From positions 124,001-188,000 of the forward strand of contig NZ_JACA01000020.1 of NCBI RefSeq assembly GCF_000520995.1: a stretch of DNA of 64,000 bases. The letters are read 5' to 3'. Both the position numbers and the translations under genes were made by a program. Position 1 is the first letter of the stretch. Every line of letters begins with the position of its first letter. Positions 9,197-17,598 of this stretch are shown here, in pieces. The notes beneath the pieces are model-generated. The model was not told where the DNA came from and made no database searches. It saw only the letters and a program-made list of their open reading frames with translations. Source of the DNA: Aquimarina macrocephali JAMB N27 (lineage in GTDB: Bacteria; Bacteroidota; Bacteroidia; Flavobacteriales; Flavobacteriaceae).

Positions 9197-10036
9197 TTGA
9201 ACAATAACTCATCTCATAAGAACTGGAAAAATCAATTACATGATATCATTTATGAAGCCGATACTCCTATAGGAAAGTTATTCGATGTAATTCTACTTAT
9301 CCTAATCGTATTAAGTATCATCTTTGTGATGCTCGAAAGCGTAAAAGGCTTATCTGTTGAAACATATACATTATTATACTATGCAGAATGGGTCATCACG
9401 ATATTTTTTACTTTTGAATATATCGCCCGCATTGTTTCTATAAAAAAATCAGCTTCGTATATTTTTAGTTTTTATGGGATCATTGATCTTTTATCTACTT
9501 TACCATTATACCTATCATTTTTTATTACAGGTACCAGCGCGCTACTAGCTGTTAGAGCATTAAGATTACTTCGGGTTTTTAGAATTTTAAAAATCTCTAG
9601 ATATATTGGTGAGTCAAACAGGTTAGCACAAGCTATAAAAGATAGCAGAGCCAAAATATTGGTATTTCTGTTTGCTGTATTAGTCTTATGTATAATCATG
9701 GGTACGGTAATGTATATTATAGAGGGAGAAGAAAGTGGTTTTAAAAGTATCCCAATAAGCGTATATTGGTGTATTGTCACTCTAACAACGGTTGGTTATG
9801 GTGATATTGCTCCTGTTACTCCATTAGGGCAATTTCTTGCAGCTATTATTATGATTATGGGTTACGGTATTATTGCTGTCCCTACAGGTATTGTAAGTGC
9901 CGAATATACACATCACCAAGCCAATAAGGTTCATCTAAACACTCAATCCTGTAGTCATTGTAGTGAGAATGAGCATCGCGATAATGCTAAATTCTGCCAT
10001 AAATGCGGAGAAGATTTACACAATGACAATGAATAA
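9197..10036 (+). CDS. Voltage-gated-type potassium channel (ion transporter) with C-terminal zinc ribbon
   Basis: 279 residues from a TTG codon at 9197; no ATG precedes the first membrane segment. Six membrane segments are visible: S1 ~30-48, S2 ~58-80, S3 ~88-112, S4 119-136 with regularly spaced arginines (RALRLLRVFRILKISR), S5 ~152-174, S6 ~208-234. The pore loop has the potassium filter TTVGYGD (197-203). After S6 comes a short tail with two CxxC pairs, Cys252/Cys255 and Cys267/Cys270, a likely zinc ribbon. miaA starts inside its last codons. Confidence 0.88.
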   Translation: MNNNSSHKNWKNQLHDIIYEADTPIGKLFDVILLILIVLSIIFVMLESVKGLSVETYTLLYYAEWVITIFFTFEYIARIVSIKKSASYIFSFYGIIDLLSTLPLYLSFFITGTSALLAVRALRLLRVFRILKISRYIGESNRLAQAIKDSRAKILVFLFAVLVLCIIMGTVMYIIEGEESGFKSIPISVYWCIVTLTTVGYGDIAPVTPLGQFLAAIIMIMGYGIIAVPTGIVSAEYTHHQANKVHLNTQSCSHCSENEHRDNAKFCHKCGEDLHNDNE

Positions 10037-10934
10037 AAATCTAATTGTGGTTGTCGGACCAACTGCTATAGGTAAGACCAGCTTAAGCATTGAGCTTGCA
10101 AAGCATTTTAATTGTGAAATTGTTTCTGCAGACAGCAGGCAGTTTTACAAAGAAATGAGCATTGGTACTGCGGCTCCTTCGTTTGACGAATTAGAGCAAG
10201 CTAAGCATCATTTTATCCAACATATAAGTATTAAAAATGAATACAGTGTAGGTGATTATGAAAAAGATGCCTTAGATAAACTTAATGAATTATTTAAAAA
10301 TAACGACTATGCTATTCTTGTTGGAGGTTCTGGACTGTATATTGATGCAGTAACCAAGGGATTGGATATTTTTCCTGAAATAGATATAAAGGTTAGGCAA
10401 GAACTTCAAGAAGAATATAACAACAAAGGAATTGAAAATTTACAGCAACAACTAAAAGTTTTAGATCCATTATATTATGAGAAGGTAGATTTAAACAATA
10501 CACATAGAGTTATGAGAGCTCTAGAAGTATGTATTGGTAGTGGAGCACCTTATTCATCATTTCTTACTAAACCACGAAAAAAACGACCTTTTAATACGAT
10601 TAAAATAGGAATTACTGCAGAAAGGCAAACTATTTACGACAGAATAAATCAACGCGTAGAACTAATGACCGAAGCAGGCCTAATAGGTGAAGTAAAAAGC
10701 CTTTATCCTTATAAGTCATTAAATGCATTAAACACTGTAGGGTATAAAGAAATATTTAAGTACCTGGATAAAGAATGGGATTTGGATTTTGCGCTCTCTG
10801 AAATCAAAAAAAATACCAGGCGTTTTGCAAAAAGGCAACTTACATGGTTTAAGAAAGATTTAGAAATTTGTTGGTATAACTATAAAGAAGATATCAACTC
10901 TGTTATAACCCATATAAAAGAAAGTTCACTATGA
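10023..10934 (+). CDS. miaA: tRNA dimethylallyltransferase
   Basis: 303 residues from the ATG at 10023 (a second ATG follows at 10029). MiaA adds a dimethylallyl group to A37 of tRNAs that read UNN codons. Seen: P-loop GPTAIGKT (residues 12-19), SADSRQFYKEMSIGTAAPS, the LVGGSGLYIDAV motif, NTHRVMRALEV, and NTVGYKEIFKYL with the RRFAKRQLTWFK end. It overlaps the channel gene by 14 nt. A frame extending further upstream is internal to the channel gene and is not used. Confidence 0.95.
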   Translation: MTMNKNLIVVVGPTAIGKTSLSIELAKHFNCEIVSADSRQFYKEMSIGTAAPSFDELEQAKHHFIQHISIKNEYSVGDYEKDALDKLNELFKNNDYAILVGGSGLYIDAVTKGLDIFPEIDIKVRQELQEEYNNKGIENLQQQLKVLDPLYYEKVDLNNTHRVMRALEVCIGSGAPYSSFLTKPRKKRPFNTIKIGITAERQTIYDRINQRVELMTEAGLIGEVKSLYPYKSLNALNTVGYKEIFKYLDKEWDLDFALSEIKKNTRRFAKRQLTWFKKDLEICWYNYKEDINSVITHIKESSL

Positions 10935-10958
10935 TAAATAAATTACACATAGTGAACT
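10916..10958 (-). terminator. Terminator of the rprX-rprY transcript, overlapping the miaA 3' end
   Basis: AGTTCACTATG (10923-10933) and CATAGTGAACT (10948-10958) form a perfect 11-bp stem with a 14-nt loop. On the minus strand the stem is followed by TTTCTTTT, as in an intrinsic terminator. On the plus strand there is no T-run, so it probably serves mainly the minus-strand two-component operon. Confidence 0.65.
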
Positions 10959-10985
10959 CTTAAAAGTTAGTTACCGTTACTATTC

Positions 10986-11699
10986 CTACGATTCTTCGTT
11001 TCTTACAACTAGTCTAAACCCTTCTCCATGAATATTAAGAATTTCGACGTTTTCGTCTTTCTTTAAATATTTTCTAAGTTTAGCTATATATACATCCATA
11101 CTACGAGAAGTAAAATAATTATCATCTCTCCATATTTTTGTTAACGCTAATTCTCTAGGCATTAAATCATTAAGATGTAGTGCTAGCAAACGAAGTAATT
11201 CATTCTCTTTTGGAGAAAGCTTAATTGGATCTTCTTCTTTATACGTTAAAAAGCGAAGTTTCGAATTAAGGTGAAAGCCTCCAACGTTAAACTCGAACTG
11301 TTTACTATCGGCAACAGATTCTGTACTTTTACGTTGCATAATAGCTTGTATTTTCATCAACAACACCTCACTATCAAAAGGCTTATTAAGATAATCATCT
11401 GCTCCTACTTTGTACCCTTTTAACACATCTTCTTTCATTGCTTTTGCAGTTAAAAAGATGATCGGTATTTCTTCATTTTTTTCTCTAATCTCCTTTGCTA
11501 ATGTAAATCCATCTTTATAAGGCATCATGACATCAAGAATACACATATCATAATCATCCTTTTTGAATTTCTCGAAGCCTTCCATACCATTTTTAGCATG
11601 CACAACATCATAATCATTCATTACTAGATAATCCTTTAATACTGTTCCGAAGTTTGGATCATCTTCTACAAGCAAAATCTTTTTGTTTTCTGTTTCCAT
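10986..11699 (-). CDS. rprY: OmpR-family response regulator, RprY type
   Basis: 237 residues. The receiver domain has the acidic pocket (VEDD), the phospho-acceptor Asp56 in CILDVMMPYKDGF, a threonine in FLTAKAM and the lysine in LNKPFDSEVL. The C-terminal winged helix has SPKENELLRLLALH and SRSMDVYIAKLRKYL. It is the DNA-binding partner of the histidine kinase just upstream (3 nt gap, same strand). Name by resemblance to the RprXY pair of Bacteroides; the target genes are unknown. Confidence 0.9.
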   Translation of the reverse strand: METENKKILLVEDDPNFGTVLKDYLVMNDYDVVHAKNGMEGFEKFKKDDYDMCILDVMMPYKDGFTLAKEIREKNEEIPIIFLTAKAMKEDVLKGYKVGADDYLNKPFDSEVLLMKIQAIMQRKSTESVADSKQFEFNVGGFHLNSKLRFLTYKEEDPIKLSPKENELLRLLALHLNDLMPRELALTKIWRDDNYFTSRSMDVYIAKLRKYLKKDENVEILNIHGEGFRLVVRNEES

Positions 11700-11702
11700 A
11701 TT

Positions 11703-13268
11703 TTAAGATATTAACGGTAATTTAATTATAAACGTGGAGCCTTTTCCCCTTTCACTCTCCACCCATATCTGACCATGATGATCATCTATAATTCTCTTTA
11801 CGTATGTTAGTCCTAATCCGTGCCCTTTTACATTATGAAGATCCCCGGTATGTTCTCTAAAGAACTTTTCAAAAATCTTTTTCTGTGCCACCTTACTCAT
11901 TCCTATTCCTTGATCACGAACTTTAAGAACAATACTATTTTTTACATTTTCTGTATATACATCTATTTTAGGTTCATCTTCTGAATATTTTATCGCATTA
12001 TCCAAAATATTCACAATTACATTAGTCAAATGGCTATCATTGGCTAATACTGTTGTTTTAAGTGCTCCTAAATGCATTTTCACATACCCTTCTCTATTTT
12101 CTACAATCAGAGATACATGGGTAATCGCGTCTTCAATAATATCATGCAATTCTTGCCTTTCTTTTTTAATATTAAGTTCATTTTTCTCTAACTGAGATAT
12201 TCTTAATACATTTTCTACCTGGGCATGCATTCTTTTATTCTCTTCACGTATCATACTCATATAACGCTGCACTTTCTCTGGGTCCCCTCCTATTTTTGGG
12301 TTCTTTATAGAATCTAATGCCAGATTAATAGTGGCAATTGGAGTCTTAAGCTCATGCGTCATATTATTAATAAAATCTGTTTTAATTTGTGATATCTGTC
12401 GTTGCTGCATCAATTGTGATAAAGCACTGGAATATGCAACTACAATAATTAACGTAAATATTATAGACAATATGGCCATTCCTTTGATGGAAGAAAGTAC
12501 ATATTGTTTTTTTCCAGTAAAATTAACATATAACTGATACTCACTTACTCCTTCATCATTTACAAAAAGTGGTATTGCATATGTTGTTGGATAATCCAAA
12601 CTAAAATCATCTGAACGTACTTTGGTAGCTAAAGCATTACTGTATATAGCATATTCAAAGTCTACTTTTATATCTCTCTCTTCCAGTTCTTTCCTCAACA
12701 GATAATCTATTTCTCTTTTTTGAACTCTTCTATGTATTGGTATAAAACTGGCAATTTCTCCTATTACTATTTCATAATCCATTCTCTGGAGATCTGTTAA
12801 TCCCCGTATTCTCTCTAGTTTGGATTTAGAATTTTGCTTTACAAAATCACTTTTTTCATCTTGTATAGCAGCATCGGTATTACGATTTAAAATATTCTTT
12901 AATCGAACCGTATCAATATTTAAATTTATAAAAGACGAAAACAACTTATAGTCTTCTTCTAAAATACCATCTGTATGTGTAAACGACTTTGTCGTATTAT
13001 CAATACTAATATTCAAAAGCTGACGTATTGTTTTGTTATCAGGTTCTTCTATGCTATCCAGAATCTCTTGTAATGGAAAAAACATTTCTTCAAACTCTCT
13101 GTATTGAATTCTATTAGATACAGATATCAGTATTTGTTTCGCATTAAAGGAAAACTGTTCTTCATTATTCTCTACAGTGTTGTTAATCCAATATCCCTGA
13201 ACAAAAATAATCCCAATTAACGATAAACTCATTAGGATTATCAGCAACACGAATAACCTTTTATTCAT
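11703..13268 (-). CDS. rprX: Membrane sensor histidine kinase, RprX type
   Basis: 521 residues. Membrane segments at ~6-28 and ~260-283 enclose a ~230-residue periplasmic sensor region of unrecognised fold. The kinase part has the H-box FINNMTHELKTPIATINLAL (His305), N-box NVIVNILDNAIKYS, G1 DQGIGM and G2 GHGLGLTYVKRI, so it should autophosphorylate and pass phosphate to the adjacent regulator. No HAMP domain is obvious. The ATG follows a TACTTTTG box by 4 nt, suggesting a leaderless transcript. Confidence 0.9.
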   Translation of the reverse strand: MNKRLFVLLIILMSLSLIGIIFVQGYWINNTVENNEEQFSFNAKQILISVSNRIQYREFEEMFFPLQEILDSIEEPDNKTIRQLLNISIDNTTKSFTHTDGILEEDYKLFSSFINLNIDTVRLKNILNRNTDAAIQDEKSDFVKQNSKSKLERIRGLTDLQRMDYEIVIGEIASFIPIHRRVQKREIDYLLRKELEERDIKVDFEYAIYSNALATKVRSDDFSLDYPTTYAIPLFVNDEGVSEYQLYVNFTGKKQYVLSSIKGMAILSIIFTLIIVVAYSSALSQLMQQRQISQIKTDFINNMTHELKTPIATINLALDSIKNPKIGGDPEKVQRYMSMIREENKRMHAQVENVLRISQLEKNELNIKKERQELHDIIEDAITHVSLIVENREGYVKMHLGALKTTVLANDSHLTNVIVNILDNAIKYSEDEPKIDVYTENVKNSIVLKVRDQGIGMSKVAQKKIFEKFFREHTGDLHNVKGHGLGLTYVKRIIDDHHGQIWVESERGKGSTFIIKLPLIS

Positions 13269-13272
13269 AAAT

Positions 13273-13280
13273 CAAAAGTA
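13273..13280 (-). promoter_or_regulatory. Candidate -7 box for rprX-rprY
   Basis: On the minus strand TACTTTTG fits TAnnTTTG and ends 4 nt before the rprX ATG (13268). No good TTG at the -33 distance is seen. Confidence 0.45.
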
Positions 13281-13352
13281 AGACTTTAACATTTAGCTAC
13301 TTTAGGGTTTAACCAAATGTTAACAAAATGAAAGATTCGGATTACAAACGTT

Positions 13353-13931
13353 TTATAGGGATATTTCTTCATGAACCTTATATACCTGATTTTCAGTATC
13401 TTTTATGTTTTTATTATATATCACAAAATCGGCTAATGGGATTTTCCGAGTGTCTTCCCACTGGTTATTCATCCTAGAAAGTATATCTTCTTTGGTCGTT
13501 TTGTCTCTTTTTAGGACTCGTTGAATTCTTGTTTCTATTGGTGCCGATACAAGAATTGTATAATCACACTGTTTGTGGCCTTCATTTTCAAAAAGTATAG
13601 CTGCTTCTTTTATTACGTAGTTTCCTTTTTGATTACTTTTCCAACAATCAAAATGGCTTGCCACAGCAGGGTGAACAATTGCATTTAACTGAAGTAGTTT
13701 TGAGGAGTCATTAAAAACTACATTCGCAATATAAGGTCTATTTAATTCTCCGTTTACATAGGAATCATTTCCTAATAACGCGATAATTTGTTTTTTCACT
13801 GATTCGTCTTCATTCATAAGTTTTTTAGCTTCGATATCAGCAATATAAACTGCAACTCCCAGTTGTTCAAACATTTTAGCTACTGTAGATTTTCCGCTAC
13901 CTATACCACCCGTTAGACCTACTACCTTCAT
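13353..13931 (-). CDS. coaE: Dephospho-CoA kinase
   Basis: 192 residues. CoaE phosphorylates the 3'-hydroxyl of the ribose of dephospho-CoA, the last step of CoA synthesis. The P-loop GGIGSGKST lies at residues 8-16. Other family marks: GVAVYIADIEAKKLM, ELNRPYIANVVF, NAIVHPAV, and the lid region KRDKTTKEDILSRMNNQ. It is the last gene of a minus-strand operon (GT2, YbbR, coaE) with an 8-nt gap. coaBC is elsewhere in the window (26.8 kb). Confidence 0.94.
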   Translation of the reverse strand: MKVVGLTGGIGSGKSTVAKMFEQLGVAVYIADIEAKKLMNEDESVKKQIIALLGNDSYVNGELNRPYIANVVFNDSSKLLQLNAIVHPAVASHFDCWKSNQKGNYVIKEAAILFENEGHKQCDYTILVSAPIETRIQRVLKRDKTTKEDILSRMNNQWEDTRKIPLADFVIYNKNIKDTENQVYKVHEEISL

Positions 13932-13939
13932 ACTTCAAC

Positions 13940-14899
13940 TTATTTCAAAACTACAAACTGAACTTGTTTCATCTGCAAACGCACATCATGGATATAATCT
14001 GGTTTGTTTACTAGTTCTAAAGTTAAAAACAAACTTTCTTCGGATGCTTTAGCATAATCAGCTACTACCATAAAATCTCTTGGACTTATTTCATTATACT
14101 TATCTAACCCCACTCTGTATACGACAGAAATTTCTTTAGGAAAAATCTTAATTTCTACACCTTCAGGTATATTATTTAATGTTATAGGAATTTTTTGATC
14201 TCCCTCTGTGAATTTACTCACCAAAACGTTAGCTTCTACTTGCGCTGGAGCAACTGTAATGGTAGATGGTAATTCTTCAGTATTTATATCTAATTTTGAA
14301 GTGTAGTTAACATTTAACCCTTCTAAATTTAGATTTTCTGTTGTTATATATTGTATAGTATCTATAACTTGTGAGGGGCCACTAATTGTTATAGAATCGG
14401 GAGAGACTACTAATCCCTTATCACTACCATACCCAATAGCATACTGAATCTTCTCTGCTATTTTAACAGGGATTTTTTTTTCTAGATTTTGATCCAGTTT
14501 TAATCGTAAGGTATCTTTTTGCACAGATAAAACCCTTCCTTTAAAGTCTAATTTAGTTTTTAATACCGAAGATTCTTTATCAACACGAAAATAATATTGA
14601 TCTTCGCTATTAATAACTGCATCCTCTACATTAAATTGTAATGTTGGCCTGCTCCAATTATGATTCATCAATCTAAAACCATTTCCGTTAAGCACCATTC
14701 TTAATGTTTGATCACTCTGATCATTAAAGATTTTGTCTTTTGGTATATTGGTATATTGTATTGCTACCTCTACTTCTTGGGTATAATTTTTAGAGAATTG
14801 TATAAATAGCCACAAGATTGAAGTGAATATTAGAAAAAACAAAAAGGTTTTTACATTACTCCTTTTTAAAGAAAATCTATTCTTTTTTCTATCTGACAT
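13940..14899 (-). CDS. YbbR/CdaR-like domain protein, membrane anchored
   Basis: 319 residues. A basic N-terminus is followed by one membrane segment (~17-36, TFLFFLIFTSILWLFIQF). The rest is beta-rich, with YbbR-type repeats such as DSITISGPSQVIDTIQYITT (~residues 165-185). In Firmicutes, YbbR proteins (CdaR) regulate the diadenylate cyclase; no such gene is next to this one. Gap to coaE is 8 nt and to the glycosyltransferase 5 nt, so all three are probably co-transcribed. Confidence 0.8.
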   Translation of the reverse strand: MSDRKKNRFSLKRSNVKTFLFFLIFTSILWLFIQFSKNYTQEVEVAIQYTNIPKDKIFNDQSDQTLRMVLNGNGFRLMNHNWSRPTLQFNVEDAVINSEDQYYFRVDKESSVLKTKLDFKGRVLSVQKDTLRLKLDQNLEKKIPVKIAEKIQYAIGYGSDKGLVVSPDSITISGPSQVIDTIQYITTENLNLEGLNVNYTSKLDINTEELPSTITVAPAQVEANVLVSKFTEGDQKIPITLNNIPEGVEIKIFPKEISVVYRVGLDKYNEISPRDFMVVADYAKASEESLFLTLELVNKPDYIHDVRLQMKQVQFVVLK

Positions 14900-14904
14900 A
14901 CAAA

Positions 14905-15909
14905 TTACTTTGAAAAAAACAATTTCTTAAATTGCTTTTCGGGTACTTTTTTCAATAGATGAATATAATAATAAGATTTTAGGAATCCCTTTCCGTATCC
15001 ATAAAATTGTATCAAAACTGCCAAAATAGACTGTATACCTATAGATACATTTTTATATTCTAGAGTCGCACCTAGAAAAATAATCCCTAAATACATTCCT
15101 AAAATAGCAATAAAATACCACCATCCTAAAAGTGCGGTCACAACAGAGAACACAATATATATTAAGAATAAAGTAGGAAACCAATACGTAAGTTTGGCAG
15201 TATCTGGGTGCCATCGATTTAAAATAGGGCGTACTAATCCAAATTTATTAACCTGGATATAAAATTTTTCCCAGGAAATTCTTCTTTTATGAAACACCTT
15301 AGCATCAGGAATTAATGTAGTATCATATCCTAATTTCCATAATCTTATCGTAAGATCCGGATCTTCTCCGGGATGTATATTTCCGAAACCACCCGAAGCC
15401 TGAAAAGCTTCTTTTGACAGTCCCATATTAAAACTACGGGGTTGAAATTTACCTAATGTATTTTTACGCCCTCTGATTCCGCCAGTAGTTAAATATGATG
15501 TCATACTATAGCTTATCGCTTTCTGAAGATTAGAAAAACTTTGATGAGCATCATCAGGGCCTCCGTAGCAATGTACAAAAGTATCAGACAAGAAACTTTC
15601 GGCTTTAGACAAATATTCTTTTGGCAATAAAACATCACTATCAAGAATAATGAAGTAATTACCTCTTGCCTTACGCATACCATAGTTACGTGAATCTCCC
15701 GGGCCTGTATTTGATTTCTGGTAATAACTTATAGATAATCTATCTGCAAAAGCTTCTATAACCTCCTTAGAGGTATCAGACGATCCATCTTCTACGATTA
15801 CAATCTCATATGGCTTGGTATAATCCATAGCCACCATGCTATCCAGCAGCTCTTTAATCTCATTTGGCCTGTTATATACTGGCACAATAAAGGAGAAATG
15901 TATTTCCAT
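14905..15909 (-). CDS. Family 2 glycosyltransferase, membrane bound
   Basis: 334 residues from the ATG at 15909; the frame is open to 15951, but that stretch holds the promoter box and part of the fabI terminator. The GT-A domain shows VPVYNRPNEI, VEDGSSDTSKE, the metal-binding DSDVLL, and GGFGNIHPGEDPDLTIRLW (base region). Two to three membrane segments follow (~residues 240-300). It transfers a sugar from a nucleotide or lipid donor to an unknown acceptor at the membrane. First gene of the coaE operon. Confidence 0.86.
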   Translation of the reverse strand: MEIHFSFIVPVYNRPNEIKELLDSMVAMDYTKPYEIVIVEDGSSDTSKEVIEAFADRLSISYYQKSNTGPGDSRNYGMRKARGNYFIILDSDVLLPKEYLSKAESFLSDTFVHCYGGPDDAHQSFSNLQKAISYSMTSYLTTGGIRGRKNTLGKFQPRSFNMGLSKEAFQASGGFGNIHPGEDPDLTIRLWKLGYDTTLIPDAKVFHKRRISWEKFYIQVNKFGLVRPILNRWHPDTAKLTYWFPTLFLIYIVFSVVTALLGWWYFIAILGMYLGIIFLGATLEYKNVSIGIQSILAVLIQFYGYGKGFLKSYYYIHLLKKVPEKQFKKLFFSK

Positions 15910-15913
15910 ATTG

Positions 15914-15921
15914 CAAAGGTA
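15914..15921 (-). promoter_or_regulatory. Candidate -7 box for the GT2-YbbR-coaE operon
   Basis: TACCTTTG on the minus strand matches TAnnTTTG and ends 4 nt before the ATG at 15909. A leaderless transcript would follow. It supports the 15909 start. Confidence 0.5.
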
Positions 15922-15933
15922 AGTGGTATAAAT

Positions 15934-15966
15934 AAAAAATCCCATTACCAATTAAGAATGGGATTT
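15934..15966 (-). terminator. Terminator downstream of fabI
   Basis: On the minus strand, AAATCCCATT (15957-15966) pairs with AATGGGATTT (15937-15946) in a 10-bp stem, followed by a T-run that continues to 15934. It lies between the fabI stop and the glycosyltransferase start. Confidence 0.8.
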
Positions 15967-15999
15967 CACACTAATTTATAGTAGTTTTTAAAAAAATCT

Positions 16000-16818
16000 T
16001 TATTCTTCTCCTACAAATTTATCCATCACCAACTGGCTTACTCCCATATTAGAAAAGCCTCCGTCGTGATATAAATTCTGAAGCGTTACTTTTTTGGTCA
16101 GATCAGAGAATAGTGTAATTGTATAATCGGCACACTCTGCTGCTGTAGCATTACCTAGAGGTGACATTTTATTCGCATATTCTATAAATCCATCAAATCC
16201 TTTCACTCCTTTTCCTGCTGTTGTTGGAGTTGGAGATTGAGAAATTGTATTTACTCGTACTTTACTATCTCTACCAAAGAAATATCCAAAACTACGAGCG
16301 ATAGATTCTAAATACGCTTTGTTATCTGCCATATCATTATAATCAGGAAACACTCGCTGTGCTGCCATATATGTCAAACCAACTATGCTTCCCCAATCAT
16401 TCATTGCCTTTTTCTTATATAGGGTTTGCATTGTTTTATGAAAAGAAAGTGCAGATACGTCTAATCCTTTTTGTGTCCAGTCATAGTTCTGATCAGTATA
16501 ATGACGTCCTTTACGTACATTTATTGACATCCCTATAGAATGTAAAACAAAATCAAGTTTACCACCCAAAATTTCTGTTGCCTTATCCACAAGATTTTCT
16601 AAATCCTCTAATGAAGTAGCATCTGCAGGTATGACTTGAGTATTAGTTTTTTCTGCAAGAGTATTTATAGCACCCATTCGCATTGCGACAGGAGCATTGG
16701 TTAGAACAAAACTTCCTCCTTCTTCATAAACACGCTCTGCGGTTTTCCAAGCGATTGAATTTTCGTCAAGTGCCCCAAAAATAATTCCTCTTTTACCTTT
16801 TAATAAATTGTATGACAT
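16000..16818 (-). CDS. fabI: Enoyl-[acyl-carrier-protein] reductase (NADH), FabI
   Basis: 272 residues, typical of FabI. It reduces the trans-2 double bond of enoyl-ACP in the last step of each fatty acid elongation cycle. Seen: the atypical SDR nucleotide motif GALDENSIAW (15-24), LHSIGMS, and the Y-x6-K pair Tyr160/Lys167 in PDYNDMADNKAYLE. The downstream region has SQSPTPTTAGKGV. It is transcribed alone, with a promoter at 16853-16881 and a terminator at 15934-15966. Confidence 0.95.
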   Translation of the reverse strand: MSYNLLKGKRGIIFGALDENSIAWKTAERVYEEGGSFVLTNAPVAMRMGAINTLAEKTNTQVIPADATSLEDLENLVDKATEILGGKLDFVLHSIGMSINVRKGRHYTDQNYDWTQKGLDVSALSFHKTMQTLYKKKAMNDWGSIVGLTYMAAQRVFPDYNDMADNKAYLESIARSFGYFFGRDSKVRVNTISQSPTPTTAGKGVKGFDGFIEYANKMSPLGNATAAECADYTITLFSDLTKKVTLQNLYHDGGFSNMGVSQLVMDKFVGEE

Positions 16819-16852
16819 TTAATTATAAATTAAAGTATGATTATACGAGTGG

Positions 16853-16881
16853 TAAAGATAATAAAACGCCCCAAACCACAA
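16853..16881 (-). promoter_or_regulatory. Promoter of fabI
   Basis: On the minus strand TTG (16879-16881), 18 nt, TATCTTTA (16853-16860). The -7 box differs from TAnnTTTG only at the last base. The distance to the ATG at 16818 is 34 nt. Confidence 0.5.
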
Positions 16882-17122
16882 CTAATCGAAATAGAATTTA
16901 GTTAAGTATCTGAAAAAATATTTAAACGGTGCACGACTATATAATGTTAATCAAACTTCATAACACTACATGATAATTTGATATACTTTTTATTTAGACT
17001 AATAACGTTTCTACCTCTTTATGAAATAGAAACCTATGATTGTGATAACTTATGAATAACATCGGAAGTCTAAAAAATCAACTTTTAAAATCTGATTAAA
17101 ATTAAAAAATAATCTATTATTA

Positions 17123-17153
17123 GTTGATTTTATCAACATATATCTTATATTTG
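17123..17153 (+). promoter_or_regulatory. Promoter of the SprB-like/PorP/OmpA operon, with a dyad over the -33 element
   Basis: TTG (17124-17126), 19 nt, TATATTTG (17146-17153) is an exact match to the Bacteroidota housekeeping consensus. GTTGAT-TTT-ATCAAC (17123-17137) is a perfect dyad covering the -33 element, which would suit binding of a regulator. The first gene begins 445 nt downstream. Confidence 0.6.
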
Positions 17154-17236
17154 ACCAATAATTTTATTGAGTATTGTTTTCAAAATATCATTAATTTGGT
17201 ATGTAAGATTATGTACAAAATAAACCTCCCCATAAT

Positions 17237-17381
17237 GTATATTTTTCCCCCTTAGAAAAATATACGATTTCATTCCCCCCTTAGAGTATTTGAAATAATT
17301 ATAGAATTATTTCTATAATAGAATGTTTAATTAAACAAAGATGATGTGCCTATTATTAATAAAAACAATGTTTTTATTAAT
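17237..17381 (+). repeat. Three perfect hairpins in the operon leader
   Basis: Stem 1: 17237-17247 with 17255-17265 (11 bp, loop CCCCTTA). Stem 2: 17298-17306 with 17311-17319 (9 bp, loop TTAT). Stem 3: 17355-17366 with 17370-17381 (12 bp, loop AAT). None is followed by a clear T-run, so they look more like RNA structure, or protein sites, than terminators. A CCCCCTTAGA motif occurs in the loop of stem 1 and again at about 17276. Confidence 0.55.
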
Positions 17382-17598
17382 GTAAGTAGGTAATTAATTC
17401 TTAGTGATATAAAATGTTCAATTTATGTATTGGAATAATTCTTTATATAACAAAACTAACCATTATTAAGAATATCACGTTATGAAAAAAAACTACCAAT
17501 CCAATAATTATCAATGTCTTATGTTTTTATTTTTTGAATTTTGAAATACTAAAAAACCAGGGGCTTTTTTCTTAGAATACATTAATAAAACGGGGCAT

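Larger units (their letters stand above)
16882..17598. other. Long intergenic region and leader of the surface operon
   Basis: About 700 nt without a gene-sized frame between fabI and the adhesin gene. It holds a promoter at 17124-17153, three perfect hairpins (17237-17265, 17298-17319, 17355-17381) and a weaker A6/T6 hairpin at 17549-17575. A 20-codon frame at 17482-17544 (MKKNYQSNNYQC...) is too short to support as a gene. If the promoter is real, the untranslated leader is about 440 nt. Confidence 0.6.

Noticed and set aside
17482..17544. 20-codon leader peptide before the adhesin gene
   Set aside because: Too short and without regulatory codons or a stable alternative hairpin; could be chance.
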